From: JBPESN01 sp051710625
GTDB taxonomy: Bacteria; Pseudomonadota; Gammaproteobacteria; Enterobacterales; Enterobacteriaceae
Assembly (NCBI RefSeq): GCF_051710625.1
Contig: NZ_JBPESN010000035.1
Span: 1 to 24,397, forward strand
Direction: 5' to 3'
Length of the DNA stretch: 24,397 bases
The notes under the pieces are model-generated. The model searched no databases. It worked only from the letters and a program-made list of their open reading frames with translations, and had not been told where the DNA came from. A program made the position numbers and the translations under genes. Below, piece by piece: positions 17,801 to 24,397 of this stretch. Numbering within the stretch: position 1 is the first letter of the stretch; each line of letters starts with the position of its first letter.

Positions 17801-17990
17801 TACGGTACGCAACAGTTGACCGCGGCCCGTCACTGGCACCAACTGCGTCCCGAAGCCGGCCCTCTGTCTCAACCTGGATACCGCGCATATGAGCGTCGGC
17901 GGGGACGGTTTGTGGAGTCCAAGCGTTCATCAGGCCTACCTGCTGGATGCAGAGCGCTACCGCTATTCCTTGCCCTGGCAGTTAAACTGA
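14876..17990 (+). pseudogene. lacZ: Beta-galactosidase LacZ, multiply frameshifted
   Basis: LacZ hydrolyses lactose. From ATG 14876 (TAAGG 6 bases before) to TGA 17988 the length is close to the normal 3.1 kb, so no large deletion is involved. Segments include [94 protein letters not shown] (acid/base Glu present), LILCEYAHAMGNSLGGFANY (nucleophile Glu present) and APLDNDIGISEVDRIDPNAW. Lesions: a run of ten C at 15232-15241 with a compensating shift near 15280; two adjacent TAG codons at 15305-15310; shifts near 15930, 16108 and 16200; TGA at 16371 for Arg in DPSRPVQYEGG; and shifts near 17100, 17395, 17735 and 17870. At least nine independent hits, yet the catalytic residues persist. Confidence 0.93.
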
Positions 17991-18005
17991 GGGGGTTCGC
18001 CCCCC
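17991..18005 (+). other. Intercistronic hairpin between lacZ and lacY
   Basis: GGGGG-TTCG-CCCCC(C) directly follows the lacZ stop, with TTTAT after it. A stable five-G stem at this spot could stabilise the lacZ end of the message or partly terminate before lacY. The stem is short and the T run weak, so full termination is doubtful. Confidence 0.45.
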
Positions 18006-18033
18006 TTTATCCCCCTTCTGATACCGACCTGGC

Positions 18034-19277
18034 ATGGTGACGACGATGAAGACTGGGATGCTGACGATCCGGGAGAAGCATAATTTTATCTATTTTATGC
18101 TGTTCTTCTTTTTCTATTATTTCATTATGTCCGCCTATTTTCCGTTTTTTCCCATCTGCCTGGTGGACGTCAATCACCTCAGCAAAACCGAGACCGGCAT
18201 GGTGTTCTCCTCAATCTCGTTTTTCGCTATTGTCTTTCAGCCGCTATTTGGCCTGATCTCCGACAAGTTGGGGCTACGTAAACATCTGCTGTGGAGTATT
18301 ACCATCCTTCTGATTTTGTTTGCGATTTTTTTTCATCTTTGTGCTGTCGCCGCTGCTCCAGTTTAATATTTACGCCGGCGGGATGGCAGGTGGACTGTAT
18401 CTCGGCTTCGTGTTCTCCAGCGGTTCCGGAGCGGTGGAAGCGTTTATCGAGCATGTTAGCCGCGCTAACCATTTTGAATACGGCAGAGTGCGCGTTTCAG
18501 GCTGTGTGGGCTGTGGGCTATCTGCGCCTCGCTGACCAGTATTTTGTTTAGCATCGATCCCAATATTACCTTCTGGATTGCCTCTGGCTTCGCGGTCGTT
18601 CTGGCGATATTGCTGTTCCTGTCGCGCCCGGAAGGCAATATGAATGCGCAGGTCATGGATAAACTGGGCGCCAACCGGCGCGCCTTTTCGTTAAAAATGG
18701 CGCCTGAGCTGTCGGTCATGCCGCGTTTCTGGGCATTCATCGTTTATGTGATTGGGGTAGCCAGTATTTACGATGTTTTTGATCAGCAATTCGCCAATTT
18801 CTTCAAAGGTTTTTTTGCCAGCCCGCAACACAGTACTGAAATCTTTGGCTTTCTTACCACCGGCGGGGAATTGGTAAACGGTTTTATTATGTTTTTTACT
18901 CCGGCGATTATTAACCGTTCGGTGCGCATTCTTGGATCGTCCTTTGCCACCAGCGGTATTGAGGTGATCATATTAAAACGCTGCATATGTTTGAACTTCC
19001 GTTTTTGTTGGTCGGAGCGTTTGAATATATTTCTTCGGTGTTTGATCCGCGTCTGTCCGCAACACTGTTTCTTATCGGGTTTAATTTATCAAAGCAATTA
19101 TCCGGCGTCGTACTCTCCACGTGGGTGGGGAGAATGTATGATCAGGTCGGTTTCCATCAAGCCTATTTGGTGCTGGGTCTGATCACTTTGTCATTTACCT
19201 TCATTTCTGCGTTTTTGTTGACGGGGCGTCATAAAGCGTTGACGGTGCCGGCGACGCAGTCCGGCAAAATCGTTTGA
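18034..19277 (+). pseudogene. lacY: Lactose permease LacY, pseudogene
   Basis: LacY is the 12-helix lactose/proton symporter. Recognisable segments are MLFFFFYYFIMSAYFPFFPI, FQPLFGLISDKLGLRKHLLW, VEAFIEHVSRANHFEYGR, YDVFDQQFANFFKGFFASP, GSSFATSGIEVIIL and KTLHMFELPFLLVGAFEYIS. The family alignment suggests the true start may be ATG 18058 rather than 18034 or 18046; no start has a strong ribosome site. Lesions: a run of eight T at 18326-18333 where FFIFVLSPLLQ leaves frame; a shift near 18510-18540 in the GCVG helix; an in-frame loss of 14 residues compared with E. coli between IINR and SVRI; and a shift near 18978. The C-terminus reads QAYLVLGLITLSFTFISAFL to TGA 19275. It follows lacZ in the same direction. 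No lacA is seen downstream. Confidence 0.9.
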
Positions 19278-19295
19278 ATCAGGCTTAAGGGTGAG

Positions 19296-19321
19296 CGCCA
19301 GCGAGGACGCACACGCTGGCG
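19296..19321 (+). terminator. Hairpin downstream of lacY
   Basis: CGCCAGCG (19296-19303) and CGCTGGCG (19314-19321) form a perfect 8-bp stem with a 10-base loop, nested within two CTTAAG hexamers (19284-19289 and 19332-19337). It lies about 20 bases after the lacY stop. No T run follows, so it may be an end-of-operon RNA-stabilising hairpin rather than an intrinsic terminator. The remaining bases to 19563 hold no recognisable gene. Confidence 0.4.
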
Positions 19322-19563
19322 TCAAATCCGTCTTAAGCACAGGTGCACCGATAAAGACATAGCGCGGCATCACTGTCGGCGACAACCGAGCCTCTTTGCC
19401 ACGCCTGGCCCGAGCGATATAACCGTGTGTCGCCAAGCGCGTCCAGCGGGCCTGGCCACGCTAATGGCCTCGAAGCCCAACACCCACGCAGCCGTTAATG
19501 CTCTCCCTATTGCTCATTATCTCGCCAGCACGCATAATTTCCCCTTTGTTTTCTGGAGTAACT

Positions 19564-19984
19564 ATGAGCTCAACCTCTCTCAGCCTGCGCCGGGCGGACG
19601 TCAGCGATATTCCCGCCCTATATAAGTTAAGACTCGCCACCATGGAGGGTTATCTCATCAATGGCGGCATCGATGCGGATGAACAGACGCATTTGAGCAG
19701 GATTATCAACCACTGGAACGATGCCCATATTATTCTGGTGGAGGATCAACTGGCCGACCTGTTTAAATATTATCTGACCGATGATGCCTGGTTTATCGGC
19801 CAAATCCAGGGGGGCACCGGAATTTCAGCGTCGGGGTATCGGCCAGCAATTGCTGGCGGGCGTTATGCAGCAGGCGCAGCAGGAAAATTTAGCGGTAGAA
19901 CTCAAGGTGCTAAAAAGCAATTCCGCTAAAAACCTTTATCTGCGGCTGGGCTTTACTATCATCACCGGCGATGATTACGCGTGA
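19564..19984 (+). pseudogene. GNAT-family N-acetyltransferase with one frameshift
   Basis: The start MSSTSLSLRRADVSDIPALY is preceded by TGGAGT. The frame continues KLRLATMEGYLINGGIDADE and ADLFKYYLTDDAWFIGQIQ. It leaves frame in a run of six G at 19809-19814; in the next frame the sequence continues VAPEFQRRGIGQQLLAGVMQ, the acetyl-CoA-binding Q/R-x-x-G-x-G/A motif, then LKSNSAKNLYLRLGFTIITG to TGA 19982. One inserted G accounts for the break, and nothing else appears damaged. Total would be about 140 aa. Substrate unknown. Confidence 0.82.
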
Positions 19985-20443
19985 CATATGCGCTGAGAGC
20001 CGTCCATCACCGCCAATTAAACGTGCGGATGACCGACGGCTTGCAGAGGCGAACGGAAGTCGGCAGACGTTTCATTTGCCGGCCTCACCGTTGCCCTCAT
20101 CCGCGGCCAGTCGTTTCCCCGACTGCAACGGGGAAATGCGGTGTGCAACAAACGGTAGCGGGCGGAACGTGATATATTAAGCGAACAACGCAATCTGTTA
20201 ACTGTATTGTTTGGCAAACAAAACACATCAATTTTAAATACTAATATTTGCGCAATAACGTGAGATAATATAATTTTTACCCACCAAAAATAAATCCCCC
20301 CCGGCTTAACCTTGCAGAACGACAACGTCGCTCGCTTGAAACAACATTCTTATAAAAAATATTCTCTTATTGCAGACAGGATTAGGATGATCCCTTCGCG
20401 ATTACGACAGCACTTTCTCATTAATGATATAAGGACGCAAATT
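19985..20443. other. Non-coding region before the 121-aa gene
   Basis: The left half is GC-rich without a credible gene. It contains a perfect stem TTTCCCCG/CGGGGAAA (20114-20121 and 20129-20136, 7-base loop) that could end transcription from the GNAT pseudogene. The right half is AT-rich and leads into the next gene. An in-frame ATG at 20312 would extend that gene but lacks a ribosome site, so it was not used. Confidence 0.55.
20245..20274 (+). promoter_or_regulatory. Candidate promoter of the 121-aa gene
   Basis: A perfect TATAAT lies at 20269-20274, inside a strongly AT-rich stretch. TATTTG at 20245-20250 with an 18-base spacer is a poor -35 and may indicate dependence on an activator. 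The predicted leader would be about 165 bases. Inspection only. Confidence 0.35.
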
Positions 20444-20809
20444 ATGAGTTTTAATTTAGGCTTGCGCCTGATTGATAATGTTCAAAATAAAGACGGGAAA
20501 TACCTCCTCCATTTCAAAACTAATCGTGAAGGCATAGACAATATCGATGTTAACTCGGTGCCTGAGGATGATAAAGAATATACTATCTTGAATAGTGAAA
20601 TCGACTCTATGAGCTGCAAAGTGCATGTAGCGATCCGTGACAAGAATACCGGCGCTTGGCCTTTTAATGGGGGACTAATGCTTCATTACCATAGCGCGTC
20701 TGACACCAGTAAATTTACTGATATTGATATGACACTTTTAGAAAATCTTGCTATCAAAATTAAACCCGTGGGCGAGCAAATGTTTGATTTCATTCTTACC
20801 CGTCAGTAA
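20444..20809 (+). CDS. Unrecognised 121-aa protein upstream of the chitin-binding gene
   Basis: I do not recognise the family. The start ATG 20444 has AAGGA 8 bases upstream and gives MSFNLGLRLIDNVQNKDGKY. The protein is intact, with no signal peptide and no membrane segment. It is acidic (PEDDKEY, NSEIDS), with alternating polar and hydrophobic stretches (CKVHVAIRDKNTGAW, GGLMLHYHSASDTSKF) that suggest a compact beta-rich fold, and a single Cys in the middle. It ends MFDFILTRQ. Base composition is lower in GC than in the core genes to the left, which hints at acquisition. It lies 164 bases before the AA10 gene on the same strand with a strong hairpin between. Its intactness among pseudogenes suggests it is either still used or only recently released from selection. 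Confidence 0.75.
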   Translation: MSFNLGLRLIDNVQNKDGKYLLHFKTNREGIDNIDVNSVPEDDKEYTILNSEIDSMSCKVHVAIRDKNTGAWPFNGGLMLHYHSASDTSKFTDIDMTLLENLAIKIKPVGEQMFDFILTRQ

Positions 20810-20850
20810 ACAAAAAAGCTTCACGCTAAATAATGAGGTTTATTAACAAC

Positions 20851-20891
20851 ACTGGCCAGACAATGACGATTAAATCATTGTCTGGTCCAGT
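20851..20891 (+). other. 16-bp intercistronic hairpin between the 121-aa gene and the AA10 gene
   Basis: CCAGACAATGA (20856-20866) pairs perfectly with TCATTGTCTGG (20875-20885) across an 8-base loop. The stem is extended by ACTGG (20851-20855) with CCAGT (20887-20891) after a one-base bulge. The total is 16 pairs. No T run follows. It could be a processing or stability element, a Rho-independent-like barrier, or a protein-binding site. It is the strongest hairpin I saw in the AT-rich part of the window. Confidence 0.65.
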
Positions 20892-20973
20892 CTTAGACTT
20901 ATTCCCAGCTGAAATTTCTGGCACCGCCTTAGCCAATATCGGCACAAAATCAGTCCAGATATAAAGCATTGAC

Positions 20974-21572
20974 ATGAAAAAAGTAATTATTCCTGTTTTA
21001 GCTTTACTGTTTAGCGCATCGACTTTCGCAGCATCTTATGAAATAACGCTGAGACATGGCTATATCCAAAATCCGCAGAGCCGTGCTTACTTATGTTATA
21101 CGATGAAAAATAAAGATTGCGCCAATAATGTCCCGAAAGATTATCAATTCATTGAAGGTTCGAAAGAATTTCCCGCAGCCAGGCCGAAGGACGGTGAAAT
21201 TGCCAGCGGGGTAATGCCTTTTTTGACGTGTTGAACCAACAAAGCAGCGATCACTGGCACCATGTCAAATTAAATTCGGGTAAAAACAAGTTTACGTGGA
21301 CTATCACTAAGCAGCATGCCACCATCGTCATGAGATTCTTTATTACTCAAGAAAATTGGGATCCCAACTCCCCGCTGGCGCGGGCCGACTTTGCGTTAAC
21401 GCCTTTTTGCCAAAAAGAGTTTAAAGGCGCATTACCGGGAGATGTGGTCATGCTGGAGTGTGACGTACCTTCCCGCTCAGGCTATCATGTCATACTTGGC
21501 GTCTGGGATATTGCCGACACTGCCAAGGCTTTCTATCAAGTGATTGATGCCGACATAAAACCCTTGCCGTAA
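20974..21572 (+). pseudogene. AA10 chitin-binding protein / lytic polysaccharide monooxygenase (CBP21-like), one frameshift
   Basis: The sequence matches CBP21-type AA10 proteins, secreted copper enzymes that bind and oxidatively cleave chitin. It begins with a signal peptide MKKVIIPVLALLFSASTFAA, then SYEITLR and the domain start HGYIQNPQSRAYLCYTMKNK. The frame ends GVMPFLTC; the parent continues in another frame as NAFFDVLNQQSSDHWHHVKL, FTWTITKQHATIVMRFFITQ (second copper His), FALTPFCQKEF and SGYHVILGVWDIADTAKAFY to TAA 21570. The break fits a single deleted base near 21207-21212. Full length would be about 199 aa, a single-domain protein with no extra binding module. Oddly, His28 is not directly after the predicted cleavage site, although AA10 activity needs an N-terminal His. 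Confidence 0.88.
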
Positions 21573-21686
21573 TAAGCGCCGGTACGAGAGGCAACGCCTT
21601 ACCTCAGACAATACCGCAACACGTCGTCAGCCGGGCAGGCACCCCGCCCTCTATTGGCGGAAATGGCCGTACAAATCGTACAAATA

Positions 21687-21724
21687 ATGATGACGGTCGC
21701 GGCGTCACAGGAGGCCGTCATCAT
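21687..21724. repeat. 10-bp perfect inverted repeat with 18-base loop
   Basis: ATGATGACGG (21687-21696) and CCGTCATCAT (21715-21724) are exact complements separated by TCGCGGCGTCACAGGAGG. The spacing is suitable for a large hairpin or for a dimeric DNA-binding protein with widely spaced half-sites. No T run follows. Function unknown. Confidence 0.5.
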
Positions 21725-21760
21725 CCGTCCTTGGCATGGAACCGGTTCTCCCACACCAGG

Positions 21761-21779
21761 CCGCCCTGTGGGGCGGTTT
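21761..21779 (+). terminator. Hairpin resembling an intrinsic terminator
   Basis: CCGCCC (21761-21766), loop TGTG and GGGCGG (21771-21776) are followed by only three T. G-T wobbles with the two G before could extend the stem. It lies about 190 bases after the AA10 stop, so it may end that transcript, but the T tract is weak. Confidence 0.4.
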
Positions 21780-22065
21780 GGCTGCAGCGCCGTCCGCTCA
21801 AACGCCCTGTGTCCTGCCTCTCATTCCGCGCCTTTGTTGCGCCCTCCCCCCTTAGACTTTCGCATTTGCCTTGTCGGCTGTTCCTACGCCTGACCCATTG
21901 CTCTTATCCTCCCCACGTGCGTTGCCCGGCGCATCAGCGCCAGGAAATAAACCTGATGGCAATGCCTTCATAAGGGCTTGACTGCCACCTCGGTCCGCCA
22001 TTGACAGGGCAAAGGTTTTGCCGATAACGTCATGGCTTACGCTTTATCTTCGGGAGGCTTCTATC

Positions 22066-22515
22066 ATGGATAACCGCGCTGTTACCCTCCGCACCCTCGT
22101 CCCTGACGATAGGGATGACTGGAAACTCCTGTGGCGTCGCTATCTGAGTTTTTATTCGACTATCCGCGATGATGCACTGTACGAACACACTTTTGCGCGT
22201 TTGACGGATAGCGCCTACCCTGCCATGTGCGGTTTCGTCGCCGAGCGCAACAGCCGTCTGGTGGGGATTGCCAACTGCATTGTGCACGATCACGGCTGGT
22301 ATCAGCAGCCAATGCTCTATTTGCAGGATCTTTACGTGGACGATCTTGTCCGTGGACGAGGCATCGGCCGGCGCCTGATTGAAGAGGTTTACCACTATGC
22401 CAATCGTGAAGCGCTGGCTGGCGTATACTGGATGACGCAGAGCGATAATCATCAGGCGATGAGGCTATACGATAAGATCGCCCGCAAAACTGATTTCATA
22501 AAATATCAGCGTTAA
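22066..22515 (+). CDS. GNAT-family N-acetyltransferase, intact
   Basis: The protein is 149 aa: MDNRAVTLRTLVPDDRDDWK, then WRRYLSFYSTIRDDALYEHT. The acetyl-CoA signature is complete, LQDLYVDDLVRGRGIGRRLI, with the R-G-R-G-I-G loop. It is followed by VYWMTQSDNHQAMRLYDKIA, the usual C-terminal helix carrying the Tyr that acts as general acid in many GNATs. The start 22066 is chosen over upstream ATGs because GGGAGG sits 8 bases before it. It resembles small-molecule (amine or antibiotic-like) acetyltransferases, but the substrate cannot be told. No damage is seen. The next gene begins 19 bases downstream. Confidence 0.88.
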   Translation: MDNRAVTLRTLVPDDRDDWKLLWRRYLSFYSTIRDDALYEHTFARLTDSAYPAMCGFVAERNSRLVGIANCIVHDHGWYQQPMLYLQDLYVDDLVRGRGIGRRLIEEVYHYANREALAGVYWMTQSDNHQAMRLYDKIARKTDFIKYQR

Positions 22516-22534
22516 TGAAAGGAGTGGGTTCGTT

Positions 22535-22850
22535 ATGAATAAGCAACCACCGGTCGCGGTGCTGGAACTGGGCGCCATGAGCCATGCTTTTGCCGCCAAT
22601 TTGCGCAAAACGGATCTGGCGACGCGCGTATGGAACCGGACTCGGTCGCGTGGCGAAGATTTAGCCGACGCCGGCGCTGGGTTTCAGCTCCGACGATTTG
22701 TGAAACGTGCTGGAAGATGGGCCGCTGACGGCGCTTTATATCAAAAGCAAGCTGGCGATGATTAAACAAGATAACTATGATCCGCAAATGGCGCTGGTCT
22801 GGGGACTGAAGGACGCCCGGCTGGCGCTTAAGGCGGCGGGATCCTTTCTC
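22535..22850 (+). pseudogene. Beta-hydroxyacid dehydrogenase / 6PGDH-like NAD(P) oxidoreductase, deleted remnant
   Basis: The N-terminus MNKQPPVAVLELGAMSHAFA then ANLRKTDLATRVWNRTRSRG is the Rossmann start of the 3-hydroxyisobutyrate dehydrogenase family (usually GLGxMG and VWNRT). About 55 residues in, it jumps to LEDGPLTALYIKSKLAMIKQ and ALVWGLKDARLALKAA, which look like the C-terminal helical domain. The whole central part, including the catalytic Lys region, is missing and the frame changes near 22705. Only about 310 of the expected 880 or so bases remain. Its end runs into the upstream region of the protease gene. Confidence 0.7.
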
Positions 22851-22869
22851 CGGACGCAGGAGGTTTGTT

Positions 22870-23832
22870 ATGACGGACATCAGCAACCCGCCGCGTTTTG
22901 CCAGCGTAATTCCCTTTACCTTTTAAAACGCATTATGAAAAAAGGGAATGAGCATCAGCGCCTGTTTGCGCGCCATACCCTTTACCCACGCGCATAACCT
23001 GATGGGCCGTACGCCGGCGGTTAGCGCATTACTCGTATGCGCAACCGCCGGAAAAGATCAAACGTACGATTTACGATGCCCACAACAGTATGGATCTGCC
23101 CGGTATCAAAGTGCGGCAGGAAGGACAGCCACCGGGAAAAGATGTGGCGGTGAATGAAGCCTATGATTATTTAGGCCTCACTCGCAATTTTTATTGGCGG
23201 GTATTTCAGCGTAACTCGCTGGATGCTAAGGGATTGCCGCTGACCGGTACCGTCCATTACGGCAGTGCTTACCAAAACGTCTTCTGGGATGGGGAACGAG
23301 TGGTGTTCGGCGATGGCGATGGTGAGATCTTTAACCGTTTCACTATTGCGCTTGATGTCGTGGCGCACAAGTTGGCCCATGGCGTAACGGAACGTGAAGC
23401 CAATCTGATTTACTTTGAGCAGGCGGGATCGCTGAATGAATCGCTATCCGATGTCATTAGTTCACTATTGAAACAATGCCATTTGCAACAAACCGCGCAG
23501 TAGGCGGACTGGCTTATCGGTGCGGGTTTGTTGGCAGACGACATTCACGGCGGCGGGCTGCGCTCGATGTCGGCTCCCGGCACCGCCTTGACGATCCGGT
23601 GCTGGGCAAAGATCCGGAGCCGGCAGACATGGACGGCTTCGTCAACACCCGCGAAGATAATGGCGGCGTCCATATTAATTCGGGCATCCCCAATCGTGCG
23701 TTCTACCTGACGGCTATTGCTCTGGGCAGCAATGCCTGAGAAAAGGCCGGCATCATTTGGTACGCTACGCCGCCGGATAAAAAATTGCTGCAGAACGCCA
23801 GTTTGTGGGGTGGCAATCATTTCTGGACTTGA
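22870..23832 (+). pseudogene. Protealysin-like M4 (thermolysin family) metalloprotease, pseudogene
   Basis: The start ATG 22870 has AGGAGG 6 bases before it and reads MTDISNPPRFASVIPF. One missing T near 22917 shifts the frame to YLLKRIMKKGNEHQRLFARH, the short propeptide typical of protealysin. Further shifts lie near 22980 and 23040. From about 23060 the core is open: DVAVNEAYDYLGLTRNFYWR, GTVHYGSAYQNVFWDGERVV, FGDGDGEIFNRFTIALDVVA. The zinc motif reads HKLAH (23366-23380) instead of HELTH, so the catalytic Glu is Lys; the downstream zinc ligand region NESLSDV is kept. TAG at 23501 replaces Gln in QTAQQADW. A shift near 23588 precedes DDPVLGKDPEPADMDGFVNT and REDNGGVHINSGIPNRAFYL. TGA at 23738 replaces Trp before EKAG. 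The last 35 or so residues are not recognisable. Confidence 0.87.
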
Positions 23833-24092
23833 ATGACTGTGGTTTGAGCAGATTTAAAGGTAGTTTAAACGCCTTTTGGGCATCCATTAGATATATGTGG
23901 ATTAGGTTGAAAAATATTAGTAAATCATAAAAATAATGAAATGAGATAGATAATGGCCTAATCTTTATTTAGGCTGCTCCACTTTTCTTACAGTTTAAGC
24001 TTGCCACATCTGCTACTGCACACTCTTCAGATACCGCCCCCTTTTTAGCTTCGTGTAAAGCTATCAGACGTTCTTTTTCTTCTTTTAGAAGT
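23833..24092. other. AT-rich spacer before the right IS copy
   Basis: These 260 bases hold no recognisable coding sequence. A small stem GCCTAA/TTAGGC (23956-23961 and 23969-23974) is the only structure noticed. The right part may include decayed DNA of the gene into which the IS inserted. Confidence 0.5.
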
Positions 24093-24397
24093 TGTAGTGG
24101 CACACTGAATTTGGTCACCTGAACAGAGGTGATATGCTCACCTCAGAACAACACGGGTGCACCAATGAAAAGAAGAAATTTTAGTCCTGAATTCAAATAC
24201 AAATCCGCTCAACTGGTTGTCGACCAAAATTACACCACCGCGCAAGCAGCAAAAGCCATAAACGTCGGTTTTTCTACGATGACGAAATGGGTAAAACAAC
24301 TGCGTGATGAGCGACAGGGGAAAACGCCAAAAGCCTCTCCCATAACCCCGGAACAAATTGAAATACGTGAGCTCAAGAAGAAGGTACAACGCATTGA
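24093..24397 (+). mobile_element. IS3-family insertion sequence, right copy, 5' part only
   Basis: The element starts at 24093 with TGTAGTGGCACACTGAATTT, the same terminus as the left copy, but oriented rightward. It contains the leader and the first 233 bases of orfA, then leaves the window. The two copies are in inverted orientation, with their left ends facing each other across 23.6 kb. The first roughly 190 bases differ from the left copy at about 20 positions, whereas the last 110 or so differ at one. Confidence 0.88.
24165..24397 (+). CDS. IS3-family OrfA, N-terminal part, intact as far as seen
   Basis: MKRRNFSPEFKYKSAQLVVD then QNYTTAQAAKAINVGFSTMT and KWVKQLRDERQGKTPKASPI form the helix-turn-helix DNA-binding part of an IS3-group OrfA. 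The beginning of the leucine-zipper-like segment (EIRELKKKVQRIE) runs into the window edge. Unlike the left copy it carries no frameshift, so this copy could be active if the rest of the element is whole. Confidence 0.85.
   Translation, partial: MKRRNFSPEFKYKSAQLVVDQNYTTAQAAKAINVGFSTMTKWVKQLRDERQGKTPKASPITPEQIEIRELKKKVQRI

Larger units (their letters stand above)
21573..22065. other. Non-coding region between the AA10 and GNAT genes
   Basis: No frame in these roughly 490 bases resembles a protein. The region holds two clear inverted repeats (listed separately) and otherwise GC-rich sequence. It ends with the ribosome site GGGAGG (22052-22057) of the next gene. Confidence 0.6.

Noticed and set aside
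14876..17990. LacZ relative such as EbgA instead of LacZ
   Set aside because: The segments follow LacZ closely, the linked regulator is LacI-like and a LacY-type permease follows, so the lac assignment is preferred.
21654..21973. Overlapping open frames of about 80 codons after the AA10 gene
   Set aside because: The translations are Pro/Arg/Cys-rich without motifs, ribosome sites are absent and the region contains hairpins instead.
1..24397. Composite transposon bounded by the two inverted IS3 copies
   Set aside because: The enclosed genes are mostly ordinary chromosomal genes in recognisable blocks, and the two IS copies differ from each other. Independent insertions fit better than a mobile unit.

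Overview
This window is a stretch of gammaproteobacterial chromosome in an advanced state of decay. The recognisable proteins (MlaA, YfcZ, SixA, GuaA, GuaB, XseA, Mqo, LacI/Z/Y, a protealysin-like protease, a CBP21-like chitin-binding protein) are all closest to Enterobacterales families. Most are broken by point stops, 1-nt indels and small deletions, while frame fragments still read clearly as their parents. Moderate GC content, many young pseudogenes and flanking IS3-family copies fit a recently host-restricted insect symbiont of the Sodalis type (S. glossinidius, the weevil symbiont or a relative). Genus and species are inferred from recalled protein similarity and cannot be settled without a search.

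Layout. 1-508: end of an IS3-family element reading leftward, abutting a 5'-truncated ccmI. 1528-3716: mlaA, then yfcZ (in-frame stop) and sixA (stop, deletion, 7-bp duplication). The fatty-acid genes expected around them (fadL, fadI, fadJ) are absent. A 30-bp IS-end-like footprint (3732-3761) sits at the junction with the next block. 3945-8397: guaA and guaB, both destroyed, and divergent intact xseA. 8627-10424: remains of an MFS drug-efflux-type transporter and of a GNAT acetyltransferase. 10933-13463: intact mqo followed by a broken MDR-family oxidoreductase. 13503-19277: a complete lac region, lacI divergent from lacZ-lacY, all three broken. 19564-21572: a broken GNAT gene, an intact unrecognised 121-aa gene, a strong hairpin, and a frameshifted AA10 chitin-binding/LPMO gene. 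22066-23832: an intact GNAT gene, a deleted beta-hydroxyacid-dehydrogenase remnant, and a protealysin-like M4 protease pseudogene whose HEXXH reads HKLAH. 24093-24397: start of a second IS3-family copy in inverted orientation to the first.

Functional reading. Genes that look intact are mlaA (outer-membrane lipid asymmetry), xseA (exonuclease VII large subunit), mqo (malate to quinone electron transfer), the 121-aa unknown, one GNAT and the partial right IS orfA. Lost functions are cytochrome c maturation (at least ccmI), de novo GMP synthesis, lactose use, fatty-acid beta-oxidation genes at this locus, chitin binding and a secreted or injected-type protease. This pattern suits a bacterium fed by its host. 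I saw no rRNA, tRNA or CRISPR array.
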